From Pseudomonas floridensis (lineage in GTDB: Bacteria; Pseudomonadota; Gammaproteobacteria; Pseudomonadales; Pseudomonadaceae), in the NCBI RefSeq assembly GCF_002087235.1, contig NZ_MUIO01000022.1:1-42186 (forward strand): a stretch of 42,186 bases of DNA, in the 5' to 3' direction. Within the stretch, counting starts at the first letter, position 1; each line of letters begins with the position of its first letter. Below are positions 26,707-35,658 of this stretch, piece by piece. Both the position numbers and the translations under genes were made by a program. The notes under the pieces were generated by a model, which had not been told where the DNA came from, made no database searches, and was given only the letters and a program-made list of their open reading frames with translations.

Positions 26707-27299
26707 TGCAGACCCAGGCGCTGGCGCAGCAGCACCATGGCGCGGGCGCGATGGCTCAACTGATTCTTTTCGACAGGGCCCAGCTCTGCGCTGGAGCAGT
26801 CGCGTTCAGGCACCCAGAACAGCGGATCGTAGCCAAAGCCGTGTTCGCCGCTGGCCGCATGCAGAATGCGCCCGTGCCACAGACCTTCACACAGAATCGG
26901 CAACGGATCGTCAGCATGACGCACCAGCGCCAGCACACAGACGAACTGCGCGCCGCGTTGCTCGTCCGGCACGTCTTTGAGCGCCTCCAGCAGCTTGGCG
27001 TTGTTGGCCGCATCGCCCTTGCCGTCGGCGTAACGCGCCGAGTAAATGCCTGGCGCACCGCCCAGGAAGTCCACGGCCAGCCCCGAGTCGTCCGCCAGTG
27101 CGGGCAGGCCGGACAGGCGCGATGCGTTGCGGGCTTTGAGGATGGCGTTCTCGACGAACGACAGGCCTGTTTCTTCGGGTTCGATCTGACTGAATTCGCC
27201 CACCGAGCGCAGGGTGACGCGGTCACCGAGCATGGCCTGGAGTTCTTTGAGCTTGCCAGCGTTATGGCTGGCCAAAACAAGTTGCGTAAGGTTCATCAT
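26703..27299 (-). CDS. rdgB: RdgB/HAM1 family XTP/dITP pyrophosphatase
   Basis: 198 aa. It hydrolyses non-canonical purine triphosphates (dITP, XTP) to monophosphates. [16 protein letters not shown] is the N-terminal NTP-binding motif; [14 protein letters not shown] and [22 protein letters not shown] follow, with [11 protein letters not shown] downstream. Two adjacent ATGs (27299 and 27296) overlap the stop of the DUF4426 gene (ATGATGA), so either start gives coupling. Confidence 0.97.
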   Translation of the reverse strand: MMNLTQLVLASHNAGKLKELQAMLGDRVTLRSVGEFSQIEPEETGLSFVENAILKARNASRLSGLPALADDSGLAVDFLGGAPGIYSARYADGKGDAANNAKLLEALKDVPDEQRGAQFVCVLALVRHADDPLPILCEGLWHGRILHAASGEHGFGYDPLFWVPERDCSSAELGPVEKNQLSHRARAMVLLRQRLGLQ

Positions 27300-27730
27300 G
27301 GGCCCGGAAAGAGTTCCTGGTTGAAACTGAAACGGTGAGTAGTGCCGCCCGTCTGGACGGAAATATCGAAAATCCTGACTTCCTGCTGCGGCACCGGGTA
27401 CTGCGCCATGTAACTGACCGCGCCGTAGTCGGTAACCGGCTTGAAGCCCAGCGGCAGCGAAGCGTTGGCCAGATCCTTGACCGTACCGCTGACCTGGGCC
27501 ACTTGGGACGTACCGTTACGGATCACCGACACGTTGATGACGCCCTTATCCTTGCTGCGGATCAACCCGGCACCTTTGGCGATGTCCGGTTGCAGCGCCG
27601 TCGAATTGAAGGTGTTGTAGTGAACCGTGACATCGCCGAATGTCTCCTGACGACTGGCCTTGATGGCATCTGTCGCCAGTGCAGGGATGCTGAGGCTTGT
27701 AATCAGCAGTAAACAGGCCGGACGGTACAT
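27296..27730 (-). CDS. DUF4426 family exported protein
   Basis: 144 aa from ATG at 27730, preceded by GAGGAACG; the longer frame to 27757 has no such site. Residues 1-20 are a signal peptide ([19 protein letters not shown]). The mature part is beta-rich ([31 protein letters not shown]) and belongs to DUF4426, found between metW and rdgB in pseudomonads. Periplasmic, function unknown. Confidence 0.88.
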   Translation of the reverse strand: MYRPACLLLITSLSIPALATDAIKASRQETFGDVTVHYNTFNSTALQPDIAKGAGLIRSKDKGVINVSVIRNGTSQVAQVSGTVKDLANASLPLGFKPVTDYGAVSYMAQYPVPQQEVRIFDISVQTGGTTHRFSFNQELFPGP

Positions 27731-27753
27731 GTCGCGTTCCTCGAAACGAAGCG

Positions 27754-28374
27754 TCACACGGCGATCTGGTGGTCCGTCAGGCCCGGGCTGGTGACGCGGT
27801 AGATGCCGATTTCACCCAACAGATTAGGCCATAGCTTGCTGGCCCACCCGTGACGGTGCTGCTGATCGACAGCCAGCCGGTCGAGTACTTGCGCATCCCG
27901 CTCGCGGCACAATTCCTCGAAGTCTTCGAAGGTGCAGAAGTGAATGTTGGGCGTGTTGTACCAGGTGTACGGCAGGAACTCGGAGACCGGCATGCGACCC
28001 TTGCTCGCCAGGTACCAGCGGCAGCGCCAGTGGCCGAAGTTCGGGAAGGTGATGATGCACTGACGGCCGACGCGCAGCATCTCGTCGAGGATCCGGTCCG
28101 GGTAATGCACCGCTTGCAGGGCCTGCGTCATGACCACGATGTCGAAACTGTTGCTGGCGAAGTTGCCCAGCCCCTTGTCCAGGTCCTGCTCGATGACATT
28201 GATGCCCTTGGCAACGCATTCGGCGATGTTGCCCGCGTCCTTTTCCAGCCCGTAGCCGGTGACCTGCTTGTGATCACGCAGCCAGGTCAGCAGCTCGCCA
28301 TCACCGCAACCCAGGTCGAGCACACGGCTGCCAGCGGGAATCCATTCCTGGATGATTTCCAGATCGGCTCTCAT
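27754..28374 (-). CDS. metW: MetW methyltransferase-like protein
   Basis: 206 aa. VLDLGCGDGELLTWL is a SAM-type motif I at ~19-33; TFPNFGHWRCRWYLASKGRMP and PYTWYNTPNIHFCTFEDFE are MetW signatures. MetW partners MetX and is required for full acyltransferase activity in several bacteria. It starts 7 nt past the metX stop. Confidence 0.96.
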   Translation of the reverse strand: MRADLEIIQEWIPAGSRVLDLGCGDGELLTWLRDHKQVTGYGLEKDAGNIAECVAKGINVIEQDLDKGLGNFASNSFDIVVMTQALQAVHYPDRILDEMLRVGRQCIITFPNFGHWRCRWYLASKGRMPVSEFLPYTWYNTPNIHFCTFEDFEELCRERDAQVLDRLAVDQQHRHGWASKLWPNLLGEIGIYRVTSPGLTDHQIAV

Positions 28375-28381
28375 GACATCC

Positions 28382-29521
28382 TCACAGCGAAATTCGATTC
28401 ATGTAATTCCTGAAAGCCTGCAGGTAGCGCGGGATCGGAATCAGAAAGGCGTCGTGCCCTTGTGGCGCGTCGATTTCCAGGTAACAGACGTCCTTGCGGG
28501 CGGCCATCAGCGCGTCCACCAGTTCACGGGAGCGGGCCGGCGAGAAACGCCAGTCAGTGGTGAACGACATCACGCAGAACCGGGCGGTCGCGTTGGCGAA
28601 GGTCTTGGCCAGATCGTCGTTGAAGTTCGCCGCCGGGTCGAAATAGTCGAGCGCCTTGGTCATCAGCAGGTAGGTGTTGGCGTCGAAACGTCCGGAGAAC
28701 TCTTCGCCCTGATAACGCAGGTAACTCTCGACCTGAAACTCGACGCTATGGAAGTCGTAGTTGAGTTTCTCGCTCTTGAGGCCACGGCCGAATTTCTCAC
28801 CCATCGAGTCATCGGACAGGTAAGTGATGTGCCCGACCATCCGCGCCAGCATCAGGCCGCGCTTGGGGATCACACCGTGCTCCTGGAACGAGCCGCCATG
28901 AAACTCCGGATCGGTGAGGATGGCCTGACGCGCCACTTCGTTGAAGGCGATATTCTGTGCCGAGAGCTTGGGTGCCGAGGCGATTGCCAGGCAGTGGCGC
29001 ACGCGCTCCGGGTAGCTGATGGTCCATTGCAGCGCCTGCATGCCGCCCAGGCTGCCGCCAATGACTGCTGCCCACTGCTGGATGCCCAGCGTATCGGCCA
29101 GACGAGCCTGGCTGTTGACCCAGTCTTCCACCGTCACGACCGGGAAGTTGGCACCGAATGGCTTGCCAGTCTCCGGATCGATGCTGCTGGGGCCGGTCGA
29201 GCCGTTGCAACCGCCGAGGTTGTTCAGGCTGACGACGAAGAACTTGTGGGTATCGATCGGCTTGCCGGGGCCGATGCAGCTGTCCCACCAGCCGGGCTTG
29301 CGATCATCGGCGCTGTGAAAACCCGCCGCATGATGGTGCCCGGACAGTGCGTGACAGATCAGCACCGCGTTGCTGGCGGTGGCGTTGAGTTCGCCGTAGG
29401 TTTCGTAAATCAGGTCGTAGGCAGGCAGCGACCGGCCACAGGCCAGCGCCAGAGGCTCGCTGAAATGGGCCAGTTGCGGTGTGACCAGACCGACAGAATC
29501 GTGGGGAAAGACCGTGGGCAT
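28382..29521 (-). CDS. metX: Homoserine O-succinyltransferase/acetyltransferase MetX (MetXS type)
   Basis: 379 aa from ATG at 29521, next to a promoter. An alpha/beta-hydrolase-fold acyltransferase in methionine synthesis. Signatures are [26 protein letters not shown] (in part), the nucleophile elbow [12 protein letters not shown] with its Ser, and the catalytic Asp/His in QGHDAFL. Pseudomonas MetX proteins with a MetW partner are usually succinyl-specific; acyl specificity cannot be fixed here by eye. Operon metX-metW-DUF4426-rdgB-hemW-DUF3392. Confidence 0.95.
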   Translation of the reverse strand: MPTVFPHDSVGLVTPQLAHFSEPLALACGRSLPAYDLIYETYGELNATASNAVLICHALSGHHHAAGFHSADDRKPGWWDSCIGPGKPIDTHKFFVVSLNNLGGCNGSTGPSSIDPETGKPFGANFPVVTVEDWVNSQARLADTLGIQQWAAVIGGSLGGMQALQWTISYPERVRHCLAIASAPKLSAQNIAFNEVARQAILTDPEFHGGSFQEHGVIPKRGLMLARMVGHITYLSDDSMGEKFGRGLKSEKLNYDFHSVEFQVESYLRYQGEEFSGRFDANTYLLMTKALDYFDPAANFNDDLAKTFANATARFCVMSFTTDWRFSPARSRELVDALMAARKDVCYLEIDAPQGHDAFLIPIPRYLQAFRNYMNRISL

Positions 29522-29550
29522 CGACCCTGCTCTCGCATAAATGAGGCGTA

Positions 29551-29579
29551 AGTCTAAAGACCGTGGGGTGTAGCGGCAA
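29551..29579 (-). promoter_or_regulatory. Sigma-70 promoter of metX
   Basis: On the minus strand TTGCCG (29579-29574), a 17-nt spacer and TAGACT (29556-29551) place the start near 29544, a leader of about 23 nt. The leader is too short for a SAM riboswitch. Confidence 0.5.
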
Positions 29580-29630
29580 TAAGGGAATAACCGCCAGGCT
29601 GGCTCATCCCCCATAACAGACACTGCGTTT

Positions 29631-29657
29631 GATCGTGCCCGGCACCCGGGCACGATC
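29631..29657 (-). terminator. Strong hairpin downstream of yggT
   Basis: GATCGTGCCCGG and CCGGGCACGATC form a perfect 12-bp stem with the 3-nt loop CAC, 12 nt past the yggT stop. No T-tract follows on the minus strand, so termination is probable but not certain; it separates yggT from the metX promoter. Confidence 0.6.
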
Positions 29658-29669
29658 ATCATCAATGGT

Positions 29670-30260
29670 TTACATCAGCAGGCGCAGCACCTCTGGCATC
29701 GCGCTCATGGCGGCCAGATTGTTGATGACCAGCATGTCCAGCAGCTTGAGCACCAGGAAGGCCAGGATCGGCGAGATGTCCAGACCGCCAAGGTTAGGCA
29801 CGATTCTGCGGAACGGCGCCAGTGCCGGCTCGCAGATCTGATTGACCAGTTCGGCGCCAGGATTGTGGCTGCCCGGCGCGACCCAGGACAAGATGACGCT
29901 GATGATCAGGGCGAAGAAAAAGATCTTCAGGAACAGCGCCGTCACACCAATGATCGCCCAGAGCAGCAAGTGCAGTGGATCGCCCGTGGTGCCGTACATC
30001 AGCAGCAGCGTCAGGGCCATCAGAATCATCTGCACGATGATCGCCAGCACCAGCGACGACATGTCCAGGCCGAATACGCTGGGAATGATGCGCCGCAGCG
30101 GCTTGAGCAGCGGTTGGGTCGCTTTGACGATGAACTGGCTCAGCGGGTTGTAGAAATTGGCGCGCACCAGTTGCAGCACGAAGCGCATCAGGATGATCAG
30201 CAGATAGAGACTGCCGAGCGTTTGCAGGACGTAAATTGCAGCGGTGTTCAATCCGATCAT
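29670..30260 (-). CDS. yggT: YggT family membrane protein
   Basis: 196 aa from ATG at 30260 with GGAG upstream (a TTG one codon earlier is unlikely). Two YGGT repeats, each with paired TM helices and a conserved P.L.P.RRI.P motif: [18 protein letters not shown] and [18 protein letters not shown]. Inner-membrane protein, linked to osmotic tolerance in some bacteria. Downstream member of yggS-proC-yggT, 27 nt after proC. Confidence 0.93.
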   Translation of the reverse strand: MIGLNTAAIYVLQTLGSLYLLIILMRFVLQLVRANFYNPLSQFIVKATQPLLKPLRRIIPSVFGLDMSSLVLAIIVQMILMALTLLLMYGTTGDPLHLLLWAIIGVTALFLKIFFFALIISVILSWVAPGSHNPGAELVNQICEPALAPFRRIVPNLGGLDISPILAFLVLKLLDMLVINNLAAMSAMPEVLRLLM

Positions 30261-30287
30261 CAATCTGCTCCGAAAAGGATCTGGAAA

Positions 30288-31106
30288 TTATTTGCCCAAT
30301 TGCTCAGCCAGCTCGGCTGCGCGGTGGTCGGCGGCGGTCAGCGCGGTGTCTACCAGCGCTTCGAAACCACCGGCCTGGAATGCCTTGATAGCCGCCTCCG
30401 TGGTCCCGCCTGGCGAGGCGACACGACGGCGCAGCTCGCCTGCATCCACGTCGCTGCCAGTGGCGATCAACGCCGAGCCAAGCGCGGTTTGCAGGGTAAG
30501 TTTTTTGGCGATGTCTTCCGGCAGGCCGAGCTTCACGCCTGCGGCAGTCATCGCTTCCATCATGAGAAAAAAGTACGCAGGACCGCTGCCGGAGACCGCG
30601 GTCACGGCATCCATGTGCTTTTCCTGTTCGACCCAGACCGCAATCCCGACCGCCGACAGCAGTTGCTCGGCCTGTTCGCGTTGCGTGGCGCTGACTTGTC
30701 CGATGGCGTACAGCCCGCTTGCGCCCTGACGCAGCAGCGACGGTGTGTTGGGCATGCAGCGTACCACCGGCTGCTCGCCAAGCCACGACGTGATGCTGGC
30801 ACAGGTGATACCGGCGGCCACCGAGACGATCAACTGGTGGCTTTCAAGGCTGGGCTTGAGCGCCTGGCAAACGGTTTTCATCAGTTGCGGTTTGACCGCC
30901 AGCACGACGACATCCGCGCCCTTGATGGCGTCGGCGTTGTCGGCAAACACCTGGATGCCATGTTCGGTCGCGATCCGCTCGCGGGTTTCGGCGCCCGGTG
31001 CGCTGGCGCAGATCATGGACGCTTCCACGCCTTGCGCACGCAGGCCGCCGATCAGGCTGGCGGCCATGTTTCCGGCGCCGATGAAGGCGATACGAGTCTT
31101 GCTCAT
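30288..31106 (-). CDS. proC: Pyrroline-5-carboxylate reductase
   Basis: 272 aa. It catalyses the last step of proline synthesis with NAD(P)H. RIAFIGAGNMAASLIGGL is the Rossmann dinucleotide site, VVLAVKPQ the conserved second motif, and the C-terminal ALTAVSGSGPAYFFLMMEAM with SPGGTTEAAIKAF is the P5CR dimerisation/substrate signature. It is 24 nt downstream of yggS. Confidence 0.98.
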   Translation of the reverse strand: MSKTRIAFIGAGNMAASLIGGLRAQGVEASMICASAPGAETRERIATEHGIQVFADNADAIKGADVVVLAVKPQLMKTVCQALKPSLESHQLIVSVAAGITCASITSWLGEQPVVRCMPNTPSLLRQGASGLYAIGQVSATQREQAEQLLSAVGIAVWVEQEKHMDAVTAVSGSGPAYFFLMMEAMTAAGVKLGLPEDIAKKLTLQTALGSALIATGSDVDAGELRRRVASPGGTTEAAIKAFQAGGFEALVDTALTAADHRAAELAEQLGK

Positions 31107-31130
31107 GAAAGAGGGTCCTTGTGTGGAGAG

Positions 31131-31817
31131 TTAGGGCTGACCGTAGTCGCGTGCGCCAAACAGGGCGGTGCCGATCCGCACCCAGGTCGCGCCTTGGGCG
31201 ATGGCGGCTTCCAGGTCGTGGCTCATGCCCATGGACAGCGTGTCGAGCGGCAGGTCCAGTTGTTTCTGCAGCGTGCGCACGGCCGCGAAGGCTGCTTCCT
31301 GCTCTGCCCGGTCTTCGGTGGGCTCGGGAATGGCCATCAGGCCCCGCAGCTTCAAGCGCGGCAGGTCGCTGATGGCGGCGGCCAGCGCGGGCAGGTCTTC
31401 GGGCGTACAGCCGGATTTGCTGGCCTCGCCACTGACATTCACCTGAATGCAGATGTTGAGCGGCTCCAGGCCTTCAGGGCGTTGCTCGGACAGGCGTTGA
31501 GCGATTTTCAGGCGGTCCACGGAATGTACCCAGGCGAAGTGTTCGGCGATAGCACGCGTCTTGTTCGACTGAATGGGGCCAATGAAGTGCCAGCACAAGG
31601 GCAGGTCGGCCAATTCGGCCTGTTTGCCCAATGCTTCCTGTAGGTAGTTCTCGCCAAAATCCCGCAGGCCGGCGGCGTACGCTTCACGCAGCGCGCTGGA
31701 AGGCTTGGTTTTGCTCACCGCCAACAGGCCGACCGAGGCCGGATCGCGCTGTGCCGTGACAGACGCTGTACGAATTCGCTGTTCGAGCGTTGAAATGTTC
31801 GCTGCTATCGTGGACAT
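31131..31817 (-). CDS. YggS family pyridoxal phosphate-binding protein (PLPBP)
   Basis: 228 aa single-domain alanine-racemase-like barrel. LLAVSKTKPSSALREAYAAG holds the PLP lysine, DFGENYLQEALGK and WHFIGPIQSNKTR are diagnostic, and SMGMSHDLEAAIAQGATWVRIGTALFG ends the barrel with the phosphate-binding loop. It keeps vitamin B6 and amino-acid pools in balance rather than catalysing a reaction. Divergent from pilT with 55 nt between. Confidence 0.96.
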   Translation of the reverse strand: MSTIAANISTLEQRIRTASVTAQRDPASVGLLAVSKTKPSSALREAYAAGLRDFGENYLQEALGKQAELADLPLCWHFIGPIQSNKTRAIAEHFAWVHSVDRLKIAQRLSEQRPEGLEPLNICIQVNVSGEASKSGCTPEDLPALAAAISDLPRLKLRGLMAIPEPTEDRAEQEAAFAAVRTLQKQLDLPLDTLSMGMSHDLEAAIAQGATWVRIGTALFGARDYGQP

Positions 31818-31872
31818 TGATTTGCGCCAGCAGGGCTAAAGTCTGCGGCATTCTATGTGATTGGGGAGCTGT

Positions 31873-32907
31873 ATGGATATTACCGAGCTGCTGGCCTTCA
31901 GTGCCAAACAGGGCGCATCGGACTTGCACCTCTCTGCAGGTCTGCCGCCGATGATCCGGGTTGACGGCGATGTGCGGCGAATCAACCTGCCACCGCTCGA
32001 TGCGAAAGAAGTCAAAGCGCTGATTTACGACATCATGAACGACAAGCAGCGCCAGGACTTCGAGGAAGATCTGGAGACTGACTTTTCCTTCGAAGTGCCA
32101 GGGGTTGCGCGGTTTCGGGTCAACGCGTTCAACCAGAATCGCGGTGCTGGCGCGGTGTTCAGGACCATCCCTTCCAGGATTCTGAGCATGGAAGAGTTGG
32201 GCATGGGAAGTGTGTTTCGCAAGATTACAGACGTCCCGCGTGGTCTGATTCTGGTCACCGGGCCGACCGGCTCTGGCAAATCGACCACCCTGGCGGCGAT
32301 GATCGATTACCTCAACAGCAACAAGCATCACCATATCCTGACCATCGAAGACCCTATCGAATTCGTTCACGAGTCCAAGAAGTGCCTGGTCAACCAGCGC
32401 GAAGTGCATCGCGACACGCTGGGTTTCTCGCAAGCCTTGCGCTCGGCGCTACGTGAAGACCCGGACGTGATTCTGGTCGGCGAGCTGCGCGACCTGGAAA
32501 CCATCCGCCTGGCGCTGACGGCCGCCGAGACCGGCCACCTGGTGTTCGGCACTCTGCACACCACGTCGGCCGCCAAGACCATCGACCGGGTCGTGGACGT
32601 GTTCCCCGCCCAGGAAAAATCCATGATCCGCTCGATGCTGTCCGAGTCCCTGCATGCAGTGGTCTCGCAGTCATTGCTCAAGAAGGTAGGCGGTGGGCGC
32701 GTTGCGGCTCACGAGATCATGATGGGCACGCCAGCGATCCGTAACCTGATTCGCGAAGACAAGGTGGCGCAGATGTACTCGGCGATCCAGACCGGTGGGT
32801 CGGTGGGCATGCAGACGCTGGACATGTGCCTGGCCGATCTGGTCAAGAAGGGACTGATTACACGCGAGAGCGCCCGTGAGCGGGCCAAGGTGCCTGACAA
32901 CTTCTAA
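31873..32907 (+). CDS. pilT: Type IV pilus retraction ATPase PilT
   Basis: 344 aa from ATG at 31873, preceded by GGGGAG. An N-terminal PAS-like domain (MDITELLAFSAKQGASDLHL) is followed by the hexameric secretion ATPase core: Walker A GPTGSGKSTTLA, the Asp box with EDPIEFVHESKK, Walker B DPDVILVGELRD, the His box GTLHTTSAAKTIDRVV, and the PilT-specific AIRNLIREDK. It powers pilus retraction and twitching motility. In P. aeruginosa pilU follows; here it is followed by a convergent NlpC/P60 gene. Confidence 0.97.
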   Translation: MDITELLAFSAKQGASDLHLSAGLPPMIRVDGDVRRINLPPLDAKEVKALIYDIMNDKQRQDFEEDLETDFSFEVPGVARFRVNAFNQNRGAGAVFRTIPSRILSMEELGMGSVFRKITDVPRGLILVTGPTGSGKSTTLAAMIDYLNSNKHHHILTIEDPIEFVHESKKCLVNQREVHRDTLGFSQALRSALREDPDVILVGELRDLETIRLALTAAETGHLVFGTLHTTSAAKTIDRVVDVFPAQEKSMIRSMLSESLHAVVSQSLLKKVGGGRVAAHEIMMGTPAIRNLIREDKVAQMYSAIQTGGSVGMQTLDMCLADLVKKGLITRESARERAKVPDNF

Positions 32908-32965
32908 GTGTGGTGTGAGGGAAGGGAAGAGCAGGCCTGCGCGACGGCAGGCCTTGAGGGGACGA

Positions 32966-33649
32966 TCAGCGCTGCACGACCCGCATTTGCGGAGCCTGTT
33001 TAGGCAGCACGCGCTTGGCAATCTTGTAATGGCTGCTCCAGTACGGCTTGTTCAGCGTATCGACGGTGACCGCCTTGCCGCGACGCGGCGCGTGAACGAA
33101 TTTGCCTTCACCCAGATAGATCGCTACGTGATTGACGTTGCGGCTCTTGATGTTGAAGAACAGCAGGTCACCTGGTTTCAGGTCTTTGCGATCGACTGTC
33201 TGACCGTGGCCCTGAGCCATGGCGTTGGACGTGCGTGGCAGATCCACTTCGCGAACGTCGCTGTAGGCGTACTTCACCAGCCCGCTGCAATCAAGGCCTT
33301 TGCCCGGTGTGGTGCCGCCCCAGCGGTAGGGCGTACCGACCGTCTGCAGCGCACGTTTCACAACGGCGTTACCCTGTTTGCCATTAACGGCGGTCAAGGC
33401 CTGTGCCTTGGTGGCCTTGGCGGAATTCTTGCGCGAAACCGGCGTCTGAACGGCGCGGGCATTTCGCGTGGCATGAGGAGCGACAGTGGCTTCCTGAGGG
33501 GTGTTGCGGGTAGCGATCACGGGCGAAAGATGGTTTTTTGCGGTGTAACCCGAGAAGCTCGCAGGAAGTTGTTGCTCACGATTGGTGGCGTGGGCGGCCA
33601 GTGGCATAAATAGGCAAATGGTTAGCCATGTCTTGAAAAAAGGACGCAT
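32966..33649 (-). CDS. NlpC/P60 family peptidoglycan endopeptidase
   Basis: 227 aa from ATG at 33649; the longer frame to 33829 would hide the signal peptide. Residues 1-22 are the signal peptide (MRPFFKTWLTICLFMPLAAHA), followed by a basic Thr/Ala-rich linker to ~105. The C-terminal NlpC/P60 domain has the catalytic Cys in GLDCSGLVKYAY, the His in NHVAIYLGEG and the third polar residue near FVHAPR. It probably cleaves D-Glu to mDAP-type bonds in the periplasm. Convergent with pilT. Confidence 0.93.
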   Translation of the reverse strand: MRPFFKTWLTICLFMPLAAHATNREQQLPASFSGYTAKNHLSPVIATRNTPQEATVAPHATRNARAVQTPVSRKNSAKATKAQALTAVNGKQGNAVVKRALQTVGTPYRWGGTTPGKGLDCSGLVKYAYSDVREVDLPRTSNAMAQGHGQTVDRKDLKPGDLLFFNIKSRNVNHVAIYLGEGKFVHAPRRGKAVTVDTLNKPYWSSHYKIAKRVLPKQAPQMRVVQR

Positions 33650-33899
33650 TCGGCAGGGCTCATAGTGGTCAGCGCGCAACTTTATAACAGCTTTTTTGAA
33701 AATTCTGACCCCATTTGTCGAGTGAATCACAGTGGCATCATTGCGTTTTGTGCGAGAGACTCTTTCCTTTTTCGGGTTAATCCCTTTGACGTCAAGGGTT
33801 TGGCTGATCGGTGAGAGGTTCGGTGCCATACGTCGGAAGACGGCGGTGGAGTCACAAAATTGTTATCTATTTTTTTCTATTGGCTCAAAGAGGGTACAA

Positions 33900-34304
33900 A
33901 TGAACGGCTATCGGTCCGACACGCACAGCAAGGTCATGGGGTATCTGTTGTGGATTCTGGGGTTCCTGGGCGCGCACCGTTTTTACTACGGAAAGCCGGT
34001 AACCGGGACAATCTGGTTCTTTACATTCGGGCTATTGGGCATCGGCTGGCTGATTGACCTGTTCCTGATCCCGTCGATGGATCGCGAGGCCGATCTGCGC
34101 TTCACGCCCGGTTCCACCGACTACAGCCTGGCGTGGATTCTGCTGACCTTCCTTGGCCTGTTCGGCGTGCACCGCATGTACATGGGCAAGTGGATTACCG
34201 GGGTTATCTACCTGTGCACAGGCGGGTTGTTCCTGATCGGCATCCTGTATGACTTCTGGACGCTTAATAACCAGGTCTCGATGGAGAATGCACGACGCGG
34301 CTGA
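33900..34304 (+). CDS. Tandem TM2 domain membrane protein
   Basis: 134 aa from ATG at 33900 with AGAGGG upstream. Two TM2 repeats: residues ~10-55 (GFLGAHRFYYGKPVTGTIWF, GIGWLIDLF) and ~76-122 (GLFGVHRMYMGKWITGVIYL, LIGILYDFW), giving four TM helices. Each has the conserved G.H R.Y.GK.. G motif and the acidic residue in helix 2. Function unknown; an earlier GTG in frame at 33732 has no ribosome site and overlaps the upstream region of the NlpC gene. Confidence 0.88.
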   Translation: MNGYRSDTHSKVMGYLLWILGFLGAHRFYYGKPVTGTIWFFTFGLLGIGWLIDLFLIPSMDREADLRFTPGSTDYSLAWILLTFLGLFGVHRMYMGKWITGVIYLCTGGLFLIGILYDFWTLNNQVSMENARRG

Positions 34305-34386
34305 TATCTGGTGGGCATGCCTCCCGTGGCGCTCTGCGTCAGACCTTACGGCCAGGCGCGGAGCGTGGTTACGATCAGGAGGTACT

Positions 34387-35658
34387 TCAGCGGCTATAAC
34401 TGATCCGTCCATCCACCAGCGTGTAGCGCACCGAGCCCGGCAGGCAGTGGCCGATGAATGGGCAGTTTTCGCCTTTGGACAGCCAGGTCTCGCCTGCGAG
34501 GGTTGAAGCCGTCGGATCGAACAGGACGATGTCCGCCGGTGCGCCTGCGCTCAGCTTGCCGGCAGGCAGGCGCAAGGCACTGGCCGGGCCGCTGCTCAGG
34601 CGGGCGATCAGGGTTGGTAGGTCCAGCAGGCCATCCTCAACCAGCGTCATCGCCAGCGGCAACAACAGTTCGACGCTGCTGATGCCCGGCTCGGTGGCTC
34701 CGAAGGGCGCAAGCTTGGCGTCACGCTCGTGGGGCTGGTGGTGGCTGGAGATGGCTTGAATCACACCGGACTTTACGGCTTCACGCAGGCCATCGCGGTC
34801 GGCGCGGGTGCGTAGCGGGGGCTGGACGTGATACAGGCTGGAGAAGTCGATGAGCGCTTCGTCCGTCAGGATCAGCTGATACAGCGCTACGTCCGCCGTG
34901 ACGGGTAGGCCGCGGGCCTGCGCCTGAGCGATCAGCGCCGCGCCGCGAGCGCTGGTCAACTGGCTGAAGTGGGCGCGGACGCCGCTTTGCTCGACCAGCA
35001 GCAGATCGCGGGCCAGTGCCACAGTCTCAGCGGTTTCCGGAATGCCTGCGAGGCCGAGGAAGCTCGCCATCGGGCCCTCGTGAGCCAGACCGCCTTGCGC
35101 CAGGTCGCGATCCTGCGAGTTGAAAATCACCGTCAGGTCGAAGGTGGCAGCATATTCCAGCGCCCGGCACAGCGTACGGGTGTTGCTGAAGCTGTTCAGG
35201 CCGTTGCCGAAGGCCACGCAGCCTGCGTCGCGTAGCGCAATCAGTTCGGCCAGTTGTTCGCCTTCCAGACCCTTGCTCAGTGCTCCGATCGGGAACACCT
35301 TGCTGAAACCGGCTTCGCGAGCGCGGTCCAGAATCAGTTCAGCCACCGCCGAGGTGTCCAGAACCGGTTTGGTGCGCGGCGGGCAGCACAGGCTGGTCAC
35401 GCCGCCTGCGGTTGCCGCACGTGTTTCGCTGGCGATGCTGCCCTTGCGGCTGTAACCCGGCTCACGCAAAGAGACATTCAGGTCTACAAGTCCAGGCGCT
35501 GCCACAAGACCGCTGGCATCAACGGTTTGCGTCGCCTCGAAACCGGCCGGTGCTGCGCCGATAGCCAGGACCTTGCACGCTTCGATGTGCAGATCGGTGA
35601 TGGTATCCAGACCGCTGGCCGGATCGATGACGCGAGCGCCGAGAATACTGAGCTTCAC
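34387..35658 (-). CDS. Dihydroorotase-like non-catalytic subunit PyrC' (PyrX)
   Basis: 423 aa from a GTG start that overlaps the pyrB stop (GTGA). Overall an amidohydrolase barrel, but the zinc-binding HxH after the first strand is replaced: [18 protein letters not shown] instead of GxxDxHxHxRxPG. The carboxylysine position and later histidines are also not recognisable (CCPPRTKP replaces the usual MPNT). This matches the inactive PyrC' of Pseudomonas that forms a dodecamer with PyrB and is needed for aspartate transcarbamoylase assembly. An active pyrC must lie elsewhere. Confidence 0.93.
   Translation of the reverse strand: MKLSILGARVIDPASGLDTITDLHIEACKVLAIGAAPAGFEATQTVDASGLVAAPGLVDLNVSLREPGYSRKGSIASETRAATAGGVTSLCCPPRTKPVLDTSAVAELILDRAREAGFSKVFPIGALSKGLEGEQLAELIALRDAGCVAFGNGLNSFSNTRTLCRALEYAATFDLTVIFNSQDRDLAQGGLAHEGPMASFLGLAGIPETAETVALARDLLLVEQSGVRAHFSQLTSARGAALIAQAQARGLPVTADVALYQLILTDEALIDFSSLYHVQPPLRTRADRDGLREAVKSGVIQAISSHHQPHERDAKLAPFGATEPGISSVELLLPLAMTLVEDGLLDLPTLIARLSSGPASALRLPAGKLSAGAPADIVLFDPTASTLAGETWLSKGENCPFIGHCLPGSVRYTLVDGRISYSR

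Noticed and set aside
28352..29551. 399-codon open frame on the plus strand
   Set aside because: Antisense to metX; no domain recognised.
29522..29669. SAM riboswitch ahead of metX
   Set aside because: The predicted promoter leaves a leader of only about 23 nt, and no riboswitch-like stems were seen; the strong hairpin at 29631-29657 is on the far side of the promoter.
29865..31643. 592-codon open frame on the plus strand
   Set aside because: It runs antisense through yggT, proC and yggS, all of which are clearly recognised. Its Gln/Arg/His-rich text is typical of the reverse of GC-rich genes.
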